Below are positions 52,101 to 60,873 of a stretch of DNA of 64,000 bases, in pieces. How positions within the stretch are numbered: the first letter of the stretch is position 1; the number at the start of each line of letters is the position of its first letter. The notes under the pieces were generated by a model. The model was not told the DNA's origin and searched no databases. It saw only the letters and a program-made list of their open reading frames with translations. The stretch is from Orrella dioscoreae (lineage in GTDB: Bacteria; Pseudomonadota; Gammaproteobacteria; Burkholderiales; Burkholderiaceae_B), in contig NZ_LT907988.1 of assembly GCF_900089455.2 (NCBI RefSeq), forward strand, positions 2,480,001-2,544,000. The letters run 5' to 3'. The translations under genes and the position numbers were made by a program.

Positions 52101-52309
52101 GCCTGCCTCCTGTTGCGGCGCGCGCGCAGGAACGCCGTTCGCGCGATGGAGATTGCAGTGTCCGCGCGCCGCGAGGACAGCGGTTTATGCATCGGCAAGC
52201 AAGGGTAATTTCATATTTCGCCTGCGCCGCGGCCTCCCTGGGAAACCGCCGTCACGTGGGGGATTCGGTTTCTACCGGTGGCGCTTTGGTGGCAATTGCG
52301 CGGGGGGGA

Positions 52310-53767
52310 TCATGCGGGTCGTCGCCTGGGCTGGCCGGCCAGGGCGTGGGCCATGCGCCCCAGGGTTTCCACGGCATCCAGCGCGCCGTCCGCATGGCCG
52401 TAGTTCAGCCGCAGGCAGTGCCGGTAGCGGTCCTGCGCCGAGAAGATGGGGCCGGGCGCCACGCTGATGCCCTGCGCCAGCGCGTGGCGGTGCAGCATCA
52501 GCGCGTCCACGCCGGCCGGCAGTTCCAGCCACAGGAAATAACCGCCCTCGGGCCGCGTCGCGCGCGTGCCTTCGGGAAAGTGCCGTGCCACGGCCTGCAC
52601 GAAGGCCTGCTGGCGGGCCGCCAGCGTATCGCGCAGCCGGCGCAGGTGGCGGTCGTAGCCGCCCTTCTCCAGATAGGCCGCCAGCGCCGCCTGCGCGGGC
52701 GCGCAGGTGCCCAGCGTGGTGCTGAGTTTCAGGCGGGTGACGGCGCGCGCAAAACGCCCGGGCGCGGCCCAGCCCACGCGATAGCCCGGCGCCAGGCATT
52801 TCGAGAACGAGCCGCAGTGCATGACCAGCCCCTGGCTGTCGTAGGCCTTGGCGGGCAAGGGACGGCGCACGGAAAAATACAGTTCGCCATAGACGTCGTC
52901 CTCGATGAGCGGCACGCCGTGGCGCGCCAGCAGCGCCACCAGCTCGCGCTTCTTCGCCTCGGGCATGAGGCTGCCCAGCGGATTCTGGAAATTGGTCATC
53001 AGCCAGCAGGCAGCCGGCGCGTGCTGCGCCAGGGCCTGCGCCAATGCGGCCAGGTCCATGCCTTCGCGCGGATGCGTGGGCACCTCGACCGCGTGCAGGC
53101 CGTGGCGTTCCAGCGCCTGCAGGGCGGCATAGAACGTGGGCGACTCCAGCAGCACGGTGTCGCCGGGCCGGGTGACGGCGGACAGGCACAGGTTCAGGGC
53201 TTCCAATGCGCCGTTGGTGACCACGATCTCGTCGGGATGCACGGTGAGCCCGTCCGCCAGGTAACGCAAGGCGATCTGGCGGCGCAACCGGGCATTGCCG
53301 GGCGACAGGTCATCCAGCGTGCTGGCCGGGTCCATGCGTTGGCCGGCGTGGGCCAACAGCCGCCCCAGTCGTTGCAGGGGAAACAGCCCGGCCTCGGGAA
53401 AGGCGGAGCCCAGGGGCGCCACGCCAGGCGCGCGGCTGGCTTCCAGCACGTCGAACACGCGGTCGCTGACTTCCACGGAGGCGGCATGGCCGATCTCCGC
53501 GCCCGCCCGCGTGCCTGTCGCCGGCAGCGCGGCGTCGGGCTCGGGTGGCCAGACGGCCGCGTGGCCCAGCACGTAATAGCCCGACCGCGCGCGGGCGCGG
53601 ATGAGGCCGCGCGCTTCCAGCAGGTAATACGCCTGGAACACCGTGGACGGGCTGACGCAGCGCTGCTTGCTGGCCTGCCGCACCGACGGCAGCCGGTCGC
53701 CCGGCGCCAGCACGCCCTGGCGCATGGATTGCGCGATGTCCTCGGCCAGGGCTTCGTAGCGTTTCAT
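52310..53767 (-). CDS. MocR-family PLP-dependent regulator (GntR HTH + aminotransferase)
   Basis: 485 residues from ATG 53767. Residues 1-70 form a GntR winged HTH (RLPSVRQASKQRCVSPSTVFQAYYLLEARGLI); residues about 110-485 are an aminotransferase fold with the PLP lysine Lys323 in GSFSKCLAPGYR and the ligand loop LMTNFQNPLG. MocR proteins use PLP and an amino compound as signal for pyridoxal, GABA, taurine or D-Ala-D-Ala genes. It is 28 bases from the end of the cytochrome gene on the same strand, and no obvious target lies beside it. Confidence 0.9.
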   Translation of the reverse strand: MKRYEALAEDIAQSMRQGVLAPGDRLPSVRQASKQRCVSPSTVFQAYYLLEARGLIRARARSGYYVLGHAAVWPPEPDAALPATGTRAGAEIGHAASVEVSDRVFDVLEASRAPGVAPLGSAFPEAGLFPLQRLGRLLAHAGQRMDPASTLDDLSPGNARLRRQIALRYLADGLTVHPDEIVVTNGALEALNLCLSAVTRPGDTVLLESPTFYAALQALERHGLHAVEVPTHPREGMDLAALAQALAQHAPAACWLMTNFQNPLGSLMPEAKKRELVALLARHGVPLIEDDVYGELYFSVRRPLPAKAYDSQGLVMHCGSFSKCLAPGYRVGWAAPGRFARAVTRLKLSTTLGTCAPAQAALAAYLEKGGYDRHLRRLRDTLAARQQAFVQAVARHFPEGTRATRPEGGYFLWLELPAGVDALMLHRHALAQGISVAPGPIFSAQDRYRHCLRLNYGHADGALDAVETLGRMAHALAGQPRRRPA

Positions 53768-53795
53768 GCCGCCGGCTCCCGCTGCGTGGCCGTGC

Positions 53796-55139
53796 TCAAC
53801 GCAGGCGGTCGCGCACGCGCCGGACTTCGGGCAGCGTGACCGGACTGGCGCTGTTGCCCCAGCTGTTGCGCACGTAGGTGGCCACCGCCGCAATGTCCGC
53901 GTCGCTCAGTGTCGGGCCGAAAGGCGGCATGCCGTGCGGGCGCGGATGGGCGGGGGTGGCGGGCGCGAAGCCGCCATCCAGCACCAGGCGGATCAGGTTG
54001 TCGGGTGCCTTTGCCAGCACGCCGGGATTGCCGACGAGAGCGGGCCAGGCCGGCATGAGTCCTTCGCCCTTGGCCTGGTGGCATTGCAGGCAAAGCCCTT
54101 CATACAGCTTGCGGCCCTGGGCCATGACGCCGTAGTCCGGTACGGCAGACGGCGCGGGCGGCGGCCCGGCAGGCAGGCGCTTCAGGTAATGCGCAATGGC
54201 TTTCGCGTCGGCCTCGGAAGCATGCTGGAAGCCGTTGCGCACCGACTCGGCCATGGGGCCGGCCGCGAAGCCATGTTGCGACAGTCCGGTGCGCAGCAGT
54301 TCGGCGATATCCTGCTCCGCCCAGTTGCCCAGCCCCGTGCCGGGCTCGCCCGTCAGCGGCGGCGCATACCAGCCCTGGCCCGGCATCATCGCGCCACCCA
54401 AGGGCGCGTCGCCGCGCAAGGCTCCCAATGGATTGCGCGCCGTGTGGCACTCGGCGCAGTGGGCCAGGCCTTCGGTGAGGTAGCGGCCGCGCAGCCATTG
54501 CGGCGACGCCTCGGTGTCGCCTGCCGATGGCAAGGGCGCGTCGGCGCGGAAATACAGCGCGCGCCAATAGGCCAGCAAGGGGCGCAGGGAATACGGGAAG
54601 GACAGTTCGTGATCGATGTTCGGGCGCGGCACGGCGGGCAGCGACTGCAGGTAGGCAAAGAGCGCGTCGGCGTCGGCGCGCGTCAGGTGGCGGTAGCTGG
54701 TGTAGGGAAATGCCGGATACAGCAGGCTGCCGTCCGGACGCTTGCCGTGCCGCAGCGCGCGCCAGAAATCGTCCTGTGTCCAGTTGCCCAGGCCGTGTTC
54801 GCGGTCGGGGGTCAGGTTGGGCGCATGGAAGCGGCCATAGGGTGTGACCAGCGCGTCGCCGCCTGCGTACAGGGCGCCGCGGCCCGAGGGCTGGCCCGGG
54901 TCGCGTGCGGCGGTGTGGCAGCCCATGCAGTTGCCCAGCGCAGCCAGGTAACGGCCGCGGGTGATCTGGCCTGATTCGTCGGGGCCATGCGCCGTGCCAG
55001 GCGCGGCAGCGGCCGCGCGGGCTGGCGGGTCGGCGGGTTCGCGCGTGCCCAGCCAATAGCCCAGGCCGGCAAGCGCAAGCAGCAGCATGAGCAAGGCCAG
55101 GCCGATGCGGCGCGCGGTACGAGAGACGGCGGGACTCAT
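53796..55139 (-). CDS. Membrane-anchored triheme cytochrome c
   Basis: 447 residues. An N-terminal helix (RIGLALLMLLLALAGLGYWLG) anchors it or serves as signal. Three heme sites are seen: CMGCH (about residue 71), CAECH in the second domain, and CLQCH in the third, each with a later methionine (for example in GGAMMPGQGW, GMPPFG). The layout equals the cytochrome subunits of alcohol, gluconate and aldehyde dehydrogenases of proteobacteria, which pass electrons to ubiquinone or oxidase. No dehydrogenase gene is beside it, only another cytochrome gene directly upstream. Confidence 0.88.
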   Translation of the reverse strand: MSPAVSRTARRIGLALLMLLLALAGLGYWLGTREPADPPARAAAAAPGTAHGPDESGQITRGRYLAALGNCMGCHTAARDPGQPSGRGALYAGGDALVTPYGRFHAPNLTPDREHGLGNWTQDDFWRALRHGKRPDGSLLYPAFPYTSYRHLTRADADALFAYLQSLPAVPRPNIDHELSFPYSLRPLLAYWRALYFRADAPLPSAGDTEASPQWLRGRYLTEGLAHCAECHTARNPLGALRGDAPLGGAMMPGQGWYAPPLTGEPGTGLGNWAEQDIAELLRTGLSQHGFAAGPMAESVRNGFQHASEADAKAIAHYLKRLPAGPPPAPSAVPDYGVMAQGRKLYEGLCLQCHQAKGEGLMPAWPALVGNPGVLAKAPDNLIRLVLDGGFAPATPAHPRPHGMPPFGPTLSDADIAAVATYVRNSWGNSASPVTLPEVRRVRDRLR

Positions 55140-56011
55140 GGCTGCCCCCCTGCCCCGGCATGAGGACCGGGCTGGCTGCCACAGGCCATGGGCAGCTTTC
55201 CCTCGGGCGCGGGCTCGGGCGGCGGCGCGCCCGCCATGCGCTGCGACGAGAGCCAGGCGGAGACCGCCGCCACTTCGTCGGGCCGCAGTTTGGCGGCGAT
55301 GTCCGCCATGCAGTCGGGCGCCAGCGCGCGCCGCGTGCCGGTGCGCCAGGCGCCGAACTGCGCGGCGATGTAGTCATGCGGCAGGCCGATGAGGCCGGGC
55401 GAGGCAGGCAGCACGCCCGTCAGCGCCGCCCCATGACAGGCCACGCAGGCCGGCAGCCCGCGCGAGGCGTCGCCGCGCAGCACCAGCTCGCGCGCGATCA
55501 TCAGGGCCTGCGAGGGGGCCGCGGTGCTGCGCGGCGCCAGATAGGCCGGCGCCTGCGCCGAGAACCACTGCGCCATCTCGCGCAGATAGGCATCGGACTG
55601 GTGGGCCAGCAGCACCTCCATGGCGCGGTAAGGCCGCAGGCCGTCGCGAAAACCGGTCAACTGGTTGTAGAGGTATTCGGCGGGCTTGCCGGCGATGCGC
55701 GGGAAATAACCATCCGCGCTGCCGCCGCCCAGGGCGCCATGGCAGCCGGTACAGGCGGCCAGGCGAGCGGCCATGGTGCCCGCGCGCAGGCCGCGTTCGT
55801 CGTCACCGGCCGGCGGCCGCGGCGTGTCGGACAGCACGGGCAAGGCGTGGTCGGGGTCGATACGCGGGTCCTGCGCCGCGGCCGGCGCACAGGCCAGCGC
55901 CAGCAACGCTGCCAGCATGCCCGCCAGCGCGGCGGCCAGGCTGGCGCAGCGCTGCTGTCTCTTCTCCAGGCGCCCGGTGTCCGGGCAGCCCCACCTCCTC
56001 AGCCTTGTCAT
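55136..56011 (-). CDS. Periplasmic diheme cytochrome c (class I, c4-like)
   Basis: 291 residues from ATG 56011. Signal peptide to about PAAAQ (residue 47). Two heme motifs, CTGCH and CVACH, about 105 residues apart, in a two-domain c4-like layout (YFPRIAGKPAEYLYNQLTGFRDG, IGLPHDYIAAQFGAWRTGTRR). It overlaps the triheme gene by four bases, so the two are coupled and likely work as an electron-transfer chain. c4 proteins usually donate electrons to a cbb3 or other oxidase. Confidence 0.88.
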   Translation of the reverse strand: MTRLRRWGCPDTGRLEKRQQRCASLAAALAGMLAALLALACAPAAAQDPRIDPDHALPVLSDTPRPPAGDDERGLRAGTMAARLAACTGCHGALGGGSADGYFPRIAGKPAEYLYNQLTGFRDGLRPYRAMEVLLAHQSDAYLREMAQWFSAQAPAYLAPRSTAAPSQALMIARELVLRGDASRGLPACVACHGAALTGVLPASPGLIGLPHDYIAAQFGAWRTGTRRALAPDCMADIAAKLRPDEVAAVSAWLSSQRMAGAPPPEPAPEGKLPMACGSQPGPHAGAGGQP

Positions 56012-56106
56012 CTGCTGCTCCGGGTTGGCATGCCGCGATTGTAGGGGGCCGAGTCGCCGCAGAACAGAATCAAGAAGGCGGGAAAACACCATATCAGTTG
56101 CCGTGG

Positions 56107-56125
56107 CAAGCATGCACCATGCTTG
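56107..56125. promoter_or_regulatory. 8-3-8 palindrome between cytochrome and fpv operons
   Basis: CAAGCATG-CAC-CATGCTTG is a perfect inverted repeat in the 286-base divergent space, 96 bases from the cytochrome start and 173 from fpvG. Likely an operator or leader hairpin; the binding protein is unknown. Confidence 0.45.
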
Positions 56126-56187
56126 GTGATTCAAGCGGGGTTTCCTCAAGATTCGTTAAGAAATCGTTTGCCGAAATGCGATCTATT

Positions 56188-56200
56188 TGCAACAATTGCA
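56188..56200. promoter_or_regulatory. Possible operator before fpvG
   Basis: TGCAA-CAA-TTGCA is a 5-3-5 inverted repeat in an AT-rich patch (56185-56215) about 100 bases before fpvG, where a promoter and Fur site would be expected. It does not clearly match the Fur 19-bp pattern, so I leave the regulator open. Confidence 0.3.
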
Positions 56201-56297
56201 GATTATTCACGGTCAGGAATGCGCCGCGTTTCAGCCGAAACGTGCAGGGCCGGCCGTGGCTACGCCGCGTTTCATTCGCGCGTTCACGCAAAATCCC

Positions 56298-57530
56298 ATG
56301 TCCAAACCGTCGCGCTCAAAACTCTGGTTCCTCGTTCACAGCTGGGCGGCCCTGCCCATCTGGCTCTTCATGTTCTTCATCTGTGCCACCGGCACGATCG
56401 CAGTCATCAGCCAGGAAATCGTCTGGCTGGTGCACCCTGCGGTGCGTGCCCAGGCGCCGGACGCCAATACGCCCCGCATGGGCTACCAGGAACTGCTGGA
56501 CACCATCAGGAAGCAGGAACCGCAGGCGCACATCAACCGCCTCTCCTGGCCCGAGGAATCGCAGTTCGCCCTGACCGCCTCGGTCACCTATCCGGGCGCG
56601 CGCAGCACCTCGCTGTACGTCAATCCCTACACCGGCGCCGTGCAGGGCCCTGCCCTGTCGTTCGACCTGCGCCAGTTCATGCGGGCGCTGCACGGCTGGC
56701 TGCTCATCCCCTTCACCAACGGCTACAGTTGGGGCTGGTACCTGGTGTCCATCCTGTCCATCCCGATGCTGGTGTCGCTGGTCACGGGCCTGGTGGTCTA
56801 CAAGCGTTTCTGGCGCGCCTATTTCCAGAAGCCGCGCCTGCGCACCGGCCAGGGCTCGCGGATCTTCTGGGGCGACTTCCATCGCCTGGCGGGCCTGTGG
56901 TCGATCTGGTTCGTGCTGCTGATCTCCATCAGCGCCATGTGGTTCCTGGTGCAGGCCATCCTGGGCGATACGCACACCACCATTTCCACCCAGGGCATTC
57001 CCGCCGTGGTGGCGCGCGACCAGGTGCCGACGGTGAAGACGCCGGGCGAAGCCGTGCCGCGCCTGTCGCTGGACCAGGTCGTGGCGAACGCGGAACGCGA
57101 CCTGCCCGGCATGGAAACGCAGCAGATCTTCTTCTCGGGCAATGCCTACGACCCGGTCACCGTGGCCGGGCGCGGCGCCTACCCGCTGATGTACCAGTAC
57201 GCGCAGATCAATCCCTATGACGGCAAGACCGAAGACCTGCGCCGCCTGTCGGACCGCAACGGCCTGGAGTTCTTCACGGAGTCCATGCGCCCGCTGCACA
57301 CGGGGGATTTCGGCGGTTTCTGGCTGAAGCTGGTCTGGTTCCTCTTCGGCCTGCTGCTCACGATGATGAGCCTGAGCGGCCTGCTGATCTGGACCAAGCG
57401 CACGACCCAGGCCACCGTGAAGGCGGTGCGTGGCGAACGTCCCCAGACGGCCCGCCGTCCCGCCGGCAAACCCGCGCGTGCCGCGGATCCGGTCCCGGGC
57501 GCCGCGACCGCGCGCGAGGTGACCGAATGA
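56298..57530 (+). CDS. fpvG: PepSY-domain inner-membrane reductase FpvG
   Basis: 410 residues with four membrane helices (about 12-35, 145-170, 200-225, 340-365) and PepSY-type periplasmic segments between. HSWAALPIWLFMFFICATGTI, LHGWLLIPF and FHRLAGLWSIWFVLLISISAM carry the conserved histidines of the PiuB/PepSY_TM family. In Pseudomonas aeruginosa, FpvG reduces Fe(III) in pyoverdine in the periplasm. It is the first gene of an eight-gene set in the same order as PA2403-PA2410. A polar, Ala/Pro-rich tail ends the protein. Confidence 0.85.
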   Translation: MSKPSRSKLWFLVHSWAALPIWLFMFFICATGTIAVISQEIVWLVHPAVRAQAPDANTPRMGYQELLDTIRKQEPQAHINRLSWPEESQFALTASVTYPGARSTSLYVNPYTGAVQGPALSFDLRQFMRALHGWLLIPFTNGYSWGWYLVSILSIPMLVSLVTGLVVYKRFWRAYFQKPRLRTGQGSRIFWGDFHRLAGLWSIWFVLLISISAMWFLVQAILGDTHTTISTQGIPAVVARDQVPTVKTPGEAVPRLSLDQVVANAERDLPGMETQQIFFSGNAYDPVTVAGRGAYPLMYQYAQINPYDGKTEDLRRLSDRNGLEFFTESMRPLHTGDFGGFWLKLVWFLFGLLLTMMSLSGLLIWTKRTTQATVKAVRGERPQTARRPAGKPARAADPVPGAATAREVTE

Positions 57531-57582
57531 CGAGCCCCACGCACGCCGCCCTCCCCGTCTTTTTCCAAGCAGGTCCGCAATC

Positions 57583-58122
57583 ATGAGCAAGACCGCCACG
57601 CTCAATCCCGCGCCGCCCACCGGCAGCCTCTGGCGCCGCTACCGCTTCTATCTGAGCGGGCTGCTGTTCGTCCTGCCCCTCCTCTATCTGCAGCCCTATT
57701 TCGACCAGCTGGCGCTGTTCCGCGGCGCGGCCGGCCTGGGCCAGCGTCCTGCCGGTGAAGTCCAGGTGGGCACCTGGAAGATGCAGATGGCCGAGTTCGA
57801 AGTGGGCGCCCCCAAGTCCGACCCGGCCGGCAGGGTGAAGACCTTCACGATGGCGCTGTGCCAGGGCTGCGAGAATGAAATCCGCGCGGTCTACCTGCGC
57901 GTCGGCAAGCCCCGCAGCCTGCGCGCCGCGGGCGCCATCTTCTTCGGCGGCCCGCACCGCGCATTCGCCACCGTGCCCATTCCCGCCCGCACCAAGCCCG
58001 ACGACGAGCTCTGGTTGACCGCGGAAGGCTGGGACGGCAGCATGCACCAGGCGCCGTGGCCGCTGTCCGCGGCCTCCCCGACCACCGTCGCATGGCTGAA
58101 CACGCAAGGAGCCAAGCAATGA
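57583..58122 (+). CDS. fpvH: FpvH-like membrane-anchored protein
   Basis: 179 residues with one membrane helix near the start (FYLSGLLFVLPLLYLQPYF, about 22-40) and a periplasmic domain containing CQGC (ALCQGCENEIRAVY). FpvH helps FpvG in iron release from pyoverdine. The identification rests on position and size (second gene, 52 bases after fpvG) and the CxxC pair, which could be redox-active or bind a metal. Its stop overlaps fpvJ. Confidence 0.75.
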   Translation: MSKTATLNPAPPTGSLWRRYRFYLSGLLFVLPLLYLQPYFDQLALFRGAAGLGQRPAGEVQVGTWKMQMAEFEVGAPKSDPAGRVKTFTMALCQGCENEIRAVYLRVGKPRSLRAAGAIFFGGPHRAFATVPIPARTKPDDELWLTAEGWDGSMHQAPWPLSAASPTTVAWLNTQGAKQ

Positions 58123-58457
58123 ACACCTTCCTGACTTCCCTTCGTCCCGCCCTGCTGCGCGCGGCCGCCCTGCTCGCCCTGCTGGGCGCCGGCGCGCCGG
58201 CGCTGGCCCACAACCCCATGGCCGAGTGCAAGTCCGCGGCCAACGAACAGATCCAGTGCACCGGCGGCTTCTCCGACGGCAGCGGCGCGCCCGGTGTCAC
58301 CATGGACGTCATTTCCTATGACGAGCAGATCCTGGTGCCCGGCAAGCTCGACCAGAATTCGCAACTGACGTTCAAGCGTCCCGAGGGCGATTTCTACGTG
58401 CTGTTCGACGCAGGCCCTGGCCACGTGGTGGAAATCGACCACGTGGACATCCAGTAA
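58119..58457 (+). CDS. fpvJ: FpvJ-like periplasmic protein
   Basis: 112 residues with a signal peptide to about PALAH (residue 31). The mature 80 residues hold two cysteines (AECKSA and QCTGGFSDG) and a beta-rich body ending DAGPGHVVEIDHVDIQ. FpvJ is a periplasmic partner of FpvC and FpvF in Pseudomonas. Overlaps fpvH by four bases. Assignment is by position and size. Confidence 0.72.
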   Translation: MNTFLTSLRPALLRAAALLALLGAGAPALAHNPMAECKSAANEQIQCTGGFSDGSGAPGVTMDVISYDEQILVPGKLDQNSQLTFKRPEGDFYVLFDAGPGHVVEIDHVDIQ

Positions 58458-58460
58458 GGC

Positions 58461-59096
58461 ATGCCGTCCACCCAAGTGATACGGCCGGCAGGCGCCGGCC
58501 ATGAAACCCTTGCCGTCCTGGGCGCCTGCGCATTGATCGTCGCGCTGGCCGCCAGCTACATCGGGCTGCGTCCGGCAGCCGTCGAGACCCAGGCGGTCTC
58601 GGCCAACCAGATCGATGCGCGCCGCGCGCTGACGCCTGCCGAGCAGGGCATCTATGCCGACCTGCGCGTGGCCAGCGAGGAAATCCGCTACGCCGCCCAG
58701 GCCGAGGGCGCGCTGCCCGGCGTGGCCGGCCTGGCCGAGCTGGGCGTGCCTCCCTTCGTCGTCGACAACAGCACCGCCGTCCGGGGCGGCCATGCCTGGA
58801 CTGCCCAGCCGCAAGCCGCGCAGACGCTCTACGTGGGCCGTAGCGCCGACACCGAGGTGGCGGGCTCCTTCATCCTGCGTGTGCCGTCGGCGGCAACTGC
58901 CGCGCCAGCCACCGACGGCCACGGCCACGCCGGCGCCAGCCACGGCCTGCCCCACGGCGAGCCCGACGTCTGGCTCAGCCGCGAGGCCTCGGCCAGCCTG
59001 CCCGATCCCGCCAGCGACGCCGCACTGGCCGCCGCCGGCTGGCGCCAGGTGGTGGCGCAGTTCGACAGCGGCGTCACCCGCCAGGGCCGGCCCTAG
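58461..59096 (+). CDS. fpvK: FpvK-like membrane protein (DUF6162-type)
   Basis: 211 residues with one membrane helix (LAVLGACALIVALAASYIGL, about 15-34) and a periplasmic domain. A histidine-rich stretch, DGHGHAGASHGLPHGEPD at about 152-170, may bind metal. It starts 3 bases after fpvJ, as expected for the fourth gene of the set. In Pseudomonas, FpvK helps place iron on the binding proteins. No other similarity was recognised. Confidence 0.7.
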   Translation: MPSTQVIRPAGAGHETLAVLGACALIVALAASYIGLRPAAVETQAVSANQIDARRALTPAEQGIYADLRVASEEIRYAAQAEGALPGVAGLAELGVPPFVVDNSTAVRGGHAWTAQPQAAQTLYVGRSADTEVAGSFILRVPSAATAAPATDGHGHAGASHGLPHGEPDVWLSREASASLPDPASDAALAAAGWRQVVAQFDSGVTRQGRP

Positions 59097-59158
59097 CAGG
59101 CCATCGCCGCCCCCTTCCCCGCTCCCGTCTTCCGCGTTCCTTCCGATACCCGAGATCC

Positions 59159-60115
59159 ATGCACGCATTCACCGCTATCCCGATGTTCCTGCGCCGCCGC
59201 GCCCGGCAACTGGCCAGCCTGCTGCTGCTTGCCGCCGCGTTCACCGTGGCCGGGCCCGCCCAGGCGGCCGACAAGCGCCTGCGCATCGGCGTGACGCTGC
59301 ATCCCTATTACAGCTACGTCGCCAACATCGTGGGTGACAAGGCCGAGGTCGTGCCGCTGATCCCGGTGGGCTTCAATCCGCACGCGTACGAGCCGCGCGC
59401 CGAGGACATCAAGCGCATCGGCTCGCTGGACCTGGTGGTGCTGAACGGCATCGGCCATGACGATTTCGCCGACCGCATGATCGCCGCCAGCGAGAAGCCC
59501 AAGATGCCCGTCATCGAAGCCAATGCCCAGGTGCCGCTGCTGGCCGCCGTCGGCATGGCCGCGCGGGGCGGGGACGCCTCGGGCAAGGTGGTGAACCCGC
59601 ACACCTTCCTGTCGATCACCGCCTCGATCGCCCAGGTCAACACCATCGCCCGCGAGCTGGGCCGCATCGACCCGGCCAATGCGCAGACCTACACCGCCAA
59701 TGCCCGCGCCTATGGGCAGCGCCTGCGCAAGCTGCGCGCCGATGCCCTGGGCCAGTTGGTCTCGGCCCCGAATGCGGACCTGCGCGTGGCCACCATCCAT
59801 GGCGCCTATGACTACCTGCTGCGCGAATTCGGCCTGGAAGTGACGGCCGTGGTCGAGCCCGCCCATGGCATCGAGCCCAGCCCGGCTCAATTGAAGACCA
59901 CCGTCGACCAGTTGAACAAGCTGAACGTGAAGGTGATCTTCTCGGAGCTGAACTTCCCCTCGGCCTACGTGGAGACCATCCAGCGCGAGACCGGCGTGAA
60001 GCTGTATTCGCTGTCGCACATTTCCTATGGTGAATACGGCGCCGACCAGTTCGAGAAAGAGATGAAGCAGAACCTGGACACCGTCGTGCGCGCCATCAAG
60101 GAGGCCGGCGCATGA
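59159..60115 (+). CDS. fpvC: Metal ABC transporter substrate-binding protein FpvC
   Basis: 318 residues with signal peptide to about AQAAD (residue 40). A cluster-9 (ZnuA-like) metal-binding fold: TLHPYYSYVANIVGDKAEVVPLIPVGFNPHAYEP holds two candidate His ligands, VNPHTF a third, and VKVIFSELNFPS the later acidic site. The long His-rich loop of zinc-specific ZnuA is absent, which fits an iron-binding FpvC. Overlaps fpvD by four bases. Confidence 0.85.
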   Translation: MHAFTAIPMFLRRRARQLASLLLLAAAFTVAGPAQAADKRLRIGVTLHPYYSYVANIVGDKAEVVPLIPVGFNPHAYEPRAEDIKRIGSLDLVVLNGIGHDDFADRMIAASEKPKMPVIEANAQVPLLAAVGMAARGGDASGKVVNPHTFLSITASIAQVNTIARELGRIDPANAQTYTANARAYGQRLRKLRADALGQLVSAPNADLRVATIHGAYDYLLREFGLEVTAVVEPAHGIEPSPAQLKTTVDQLNKLNVKVIFSELNFPSAYVETIQRETGVKLYSLSHISYGEYGADQFEKEMKQNLDTVVRAIKEAGA

Positions 60116-60873
60116 CGCAGGACCTGCCCGCCGGCCCGCGCGGCCCGGCGCTGGCGTTCAGGCAGATCTCGCTGGTCCTGGGCCGCACGCCCATCCTGCG
60201 CGATGTCAGCATGACGGTCGCGCCCGGCAGCGTGCATGCCCTGGTCGGCCCCAATGGCGGCGGCAAGAGCTCGCTGATCAAGACACTGCTGGGCCAGATG
60301 CCGCACCGCGGCCAGCTGTCGGTGACCTGGCCTGGCGAACGCGCGGGCGTCATCGGCTACGTGCCGCAGGCGCTGGAGTTCGATCGCGGCCTGCCCATGA
60401 CGGTGAACGACTTCATGGCCGCCATGTGCCAGCGCCGCCCGGCCTTCCTGGGACTGTCGCGCACGCGCTCGGCGGACATCGACGCCGCGCTGGGACGCGT
60501 GGGCATGCTGGAAAAGCGCCATCGCCGCATGGGCGCGCTCTCGGGCGGCGAACGCCAGCGCGTGCTGCTGGCGCAAGGCCTCGTGCCCATGCCCTCGCTG
60601 GTGATCCTGGACGAACCCATGTCCGCCCTGGACGAGGCCGGCATGCGCGTGTTCGAGCAACTGCTGGCCGACTGGCGCGCCGAAGGCGTGACCGTCTTGT
60701 GGGTGGAGCACGACCTGGCGGCCGTGGGCCGTCTGGCCGATCGCGTCACCGGCCTGAACCGCCAGGTGCTGTGCGACGGTCCGCCCGCGCAGGTCTTGAC
60801 GCCTGACCGGCTGCTGGCGCTGTTCTCCACGCGGCCGCTGGTGGGTGACGTGGCCGAGGAGCGCGCGGCATGA
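60112..60873 (+). CDS. fpvD: Metal ABC transporter ATP-binding protein FpvD
   Basis: 253 residues: Walker A GPNGGGKS at 46-53, signature LSGGERQR, Walker B LVILDEPMSALDEA and switch His in VEHDLAAV. A ZnuC/MntB-type ATPase. It powers the FpvE permease in iron import after siderophore reduction. Coupled by overlaps to the genes on both sides. Confidence 0.87.
   Translation: MTQDLPAGPRGPALAFRQISLVLGRTPILRDVSMTVAPGSVHALVGPNGGGKSSLIKTLLGQMPHRGQLSVTWPGERAGVIGYVPQALEFDRGLPMTVNDFMAAMCQRRPAFLGLSRTRSADIDAALGRVGMLEKRHRRMGALSGGERQRVLLAQGLVPMPSLVILDEPMSALDEAGMRVFEQLLADWRAEGVTVLWVEHDLAAVGRLADRVTGLNRQVLCDGPPAQVLTPDRLLALFSTRPLVGDVAEERAA

Noticed and set aside
56185-56215. Fur box before fpvG
   Set aside because: The patch is AT-rich and well placed, but alignment to the Fur 7-1-7 pattern gives only about 8 of 14 matches, so I did not call it.
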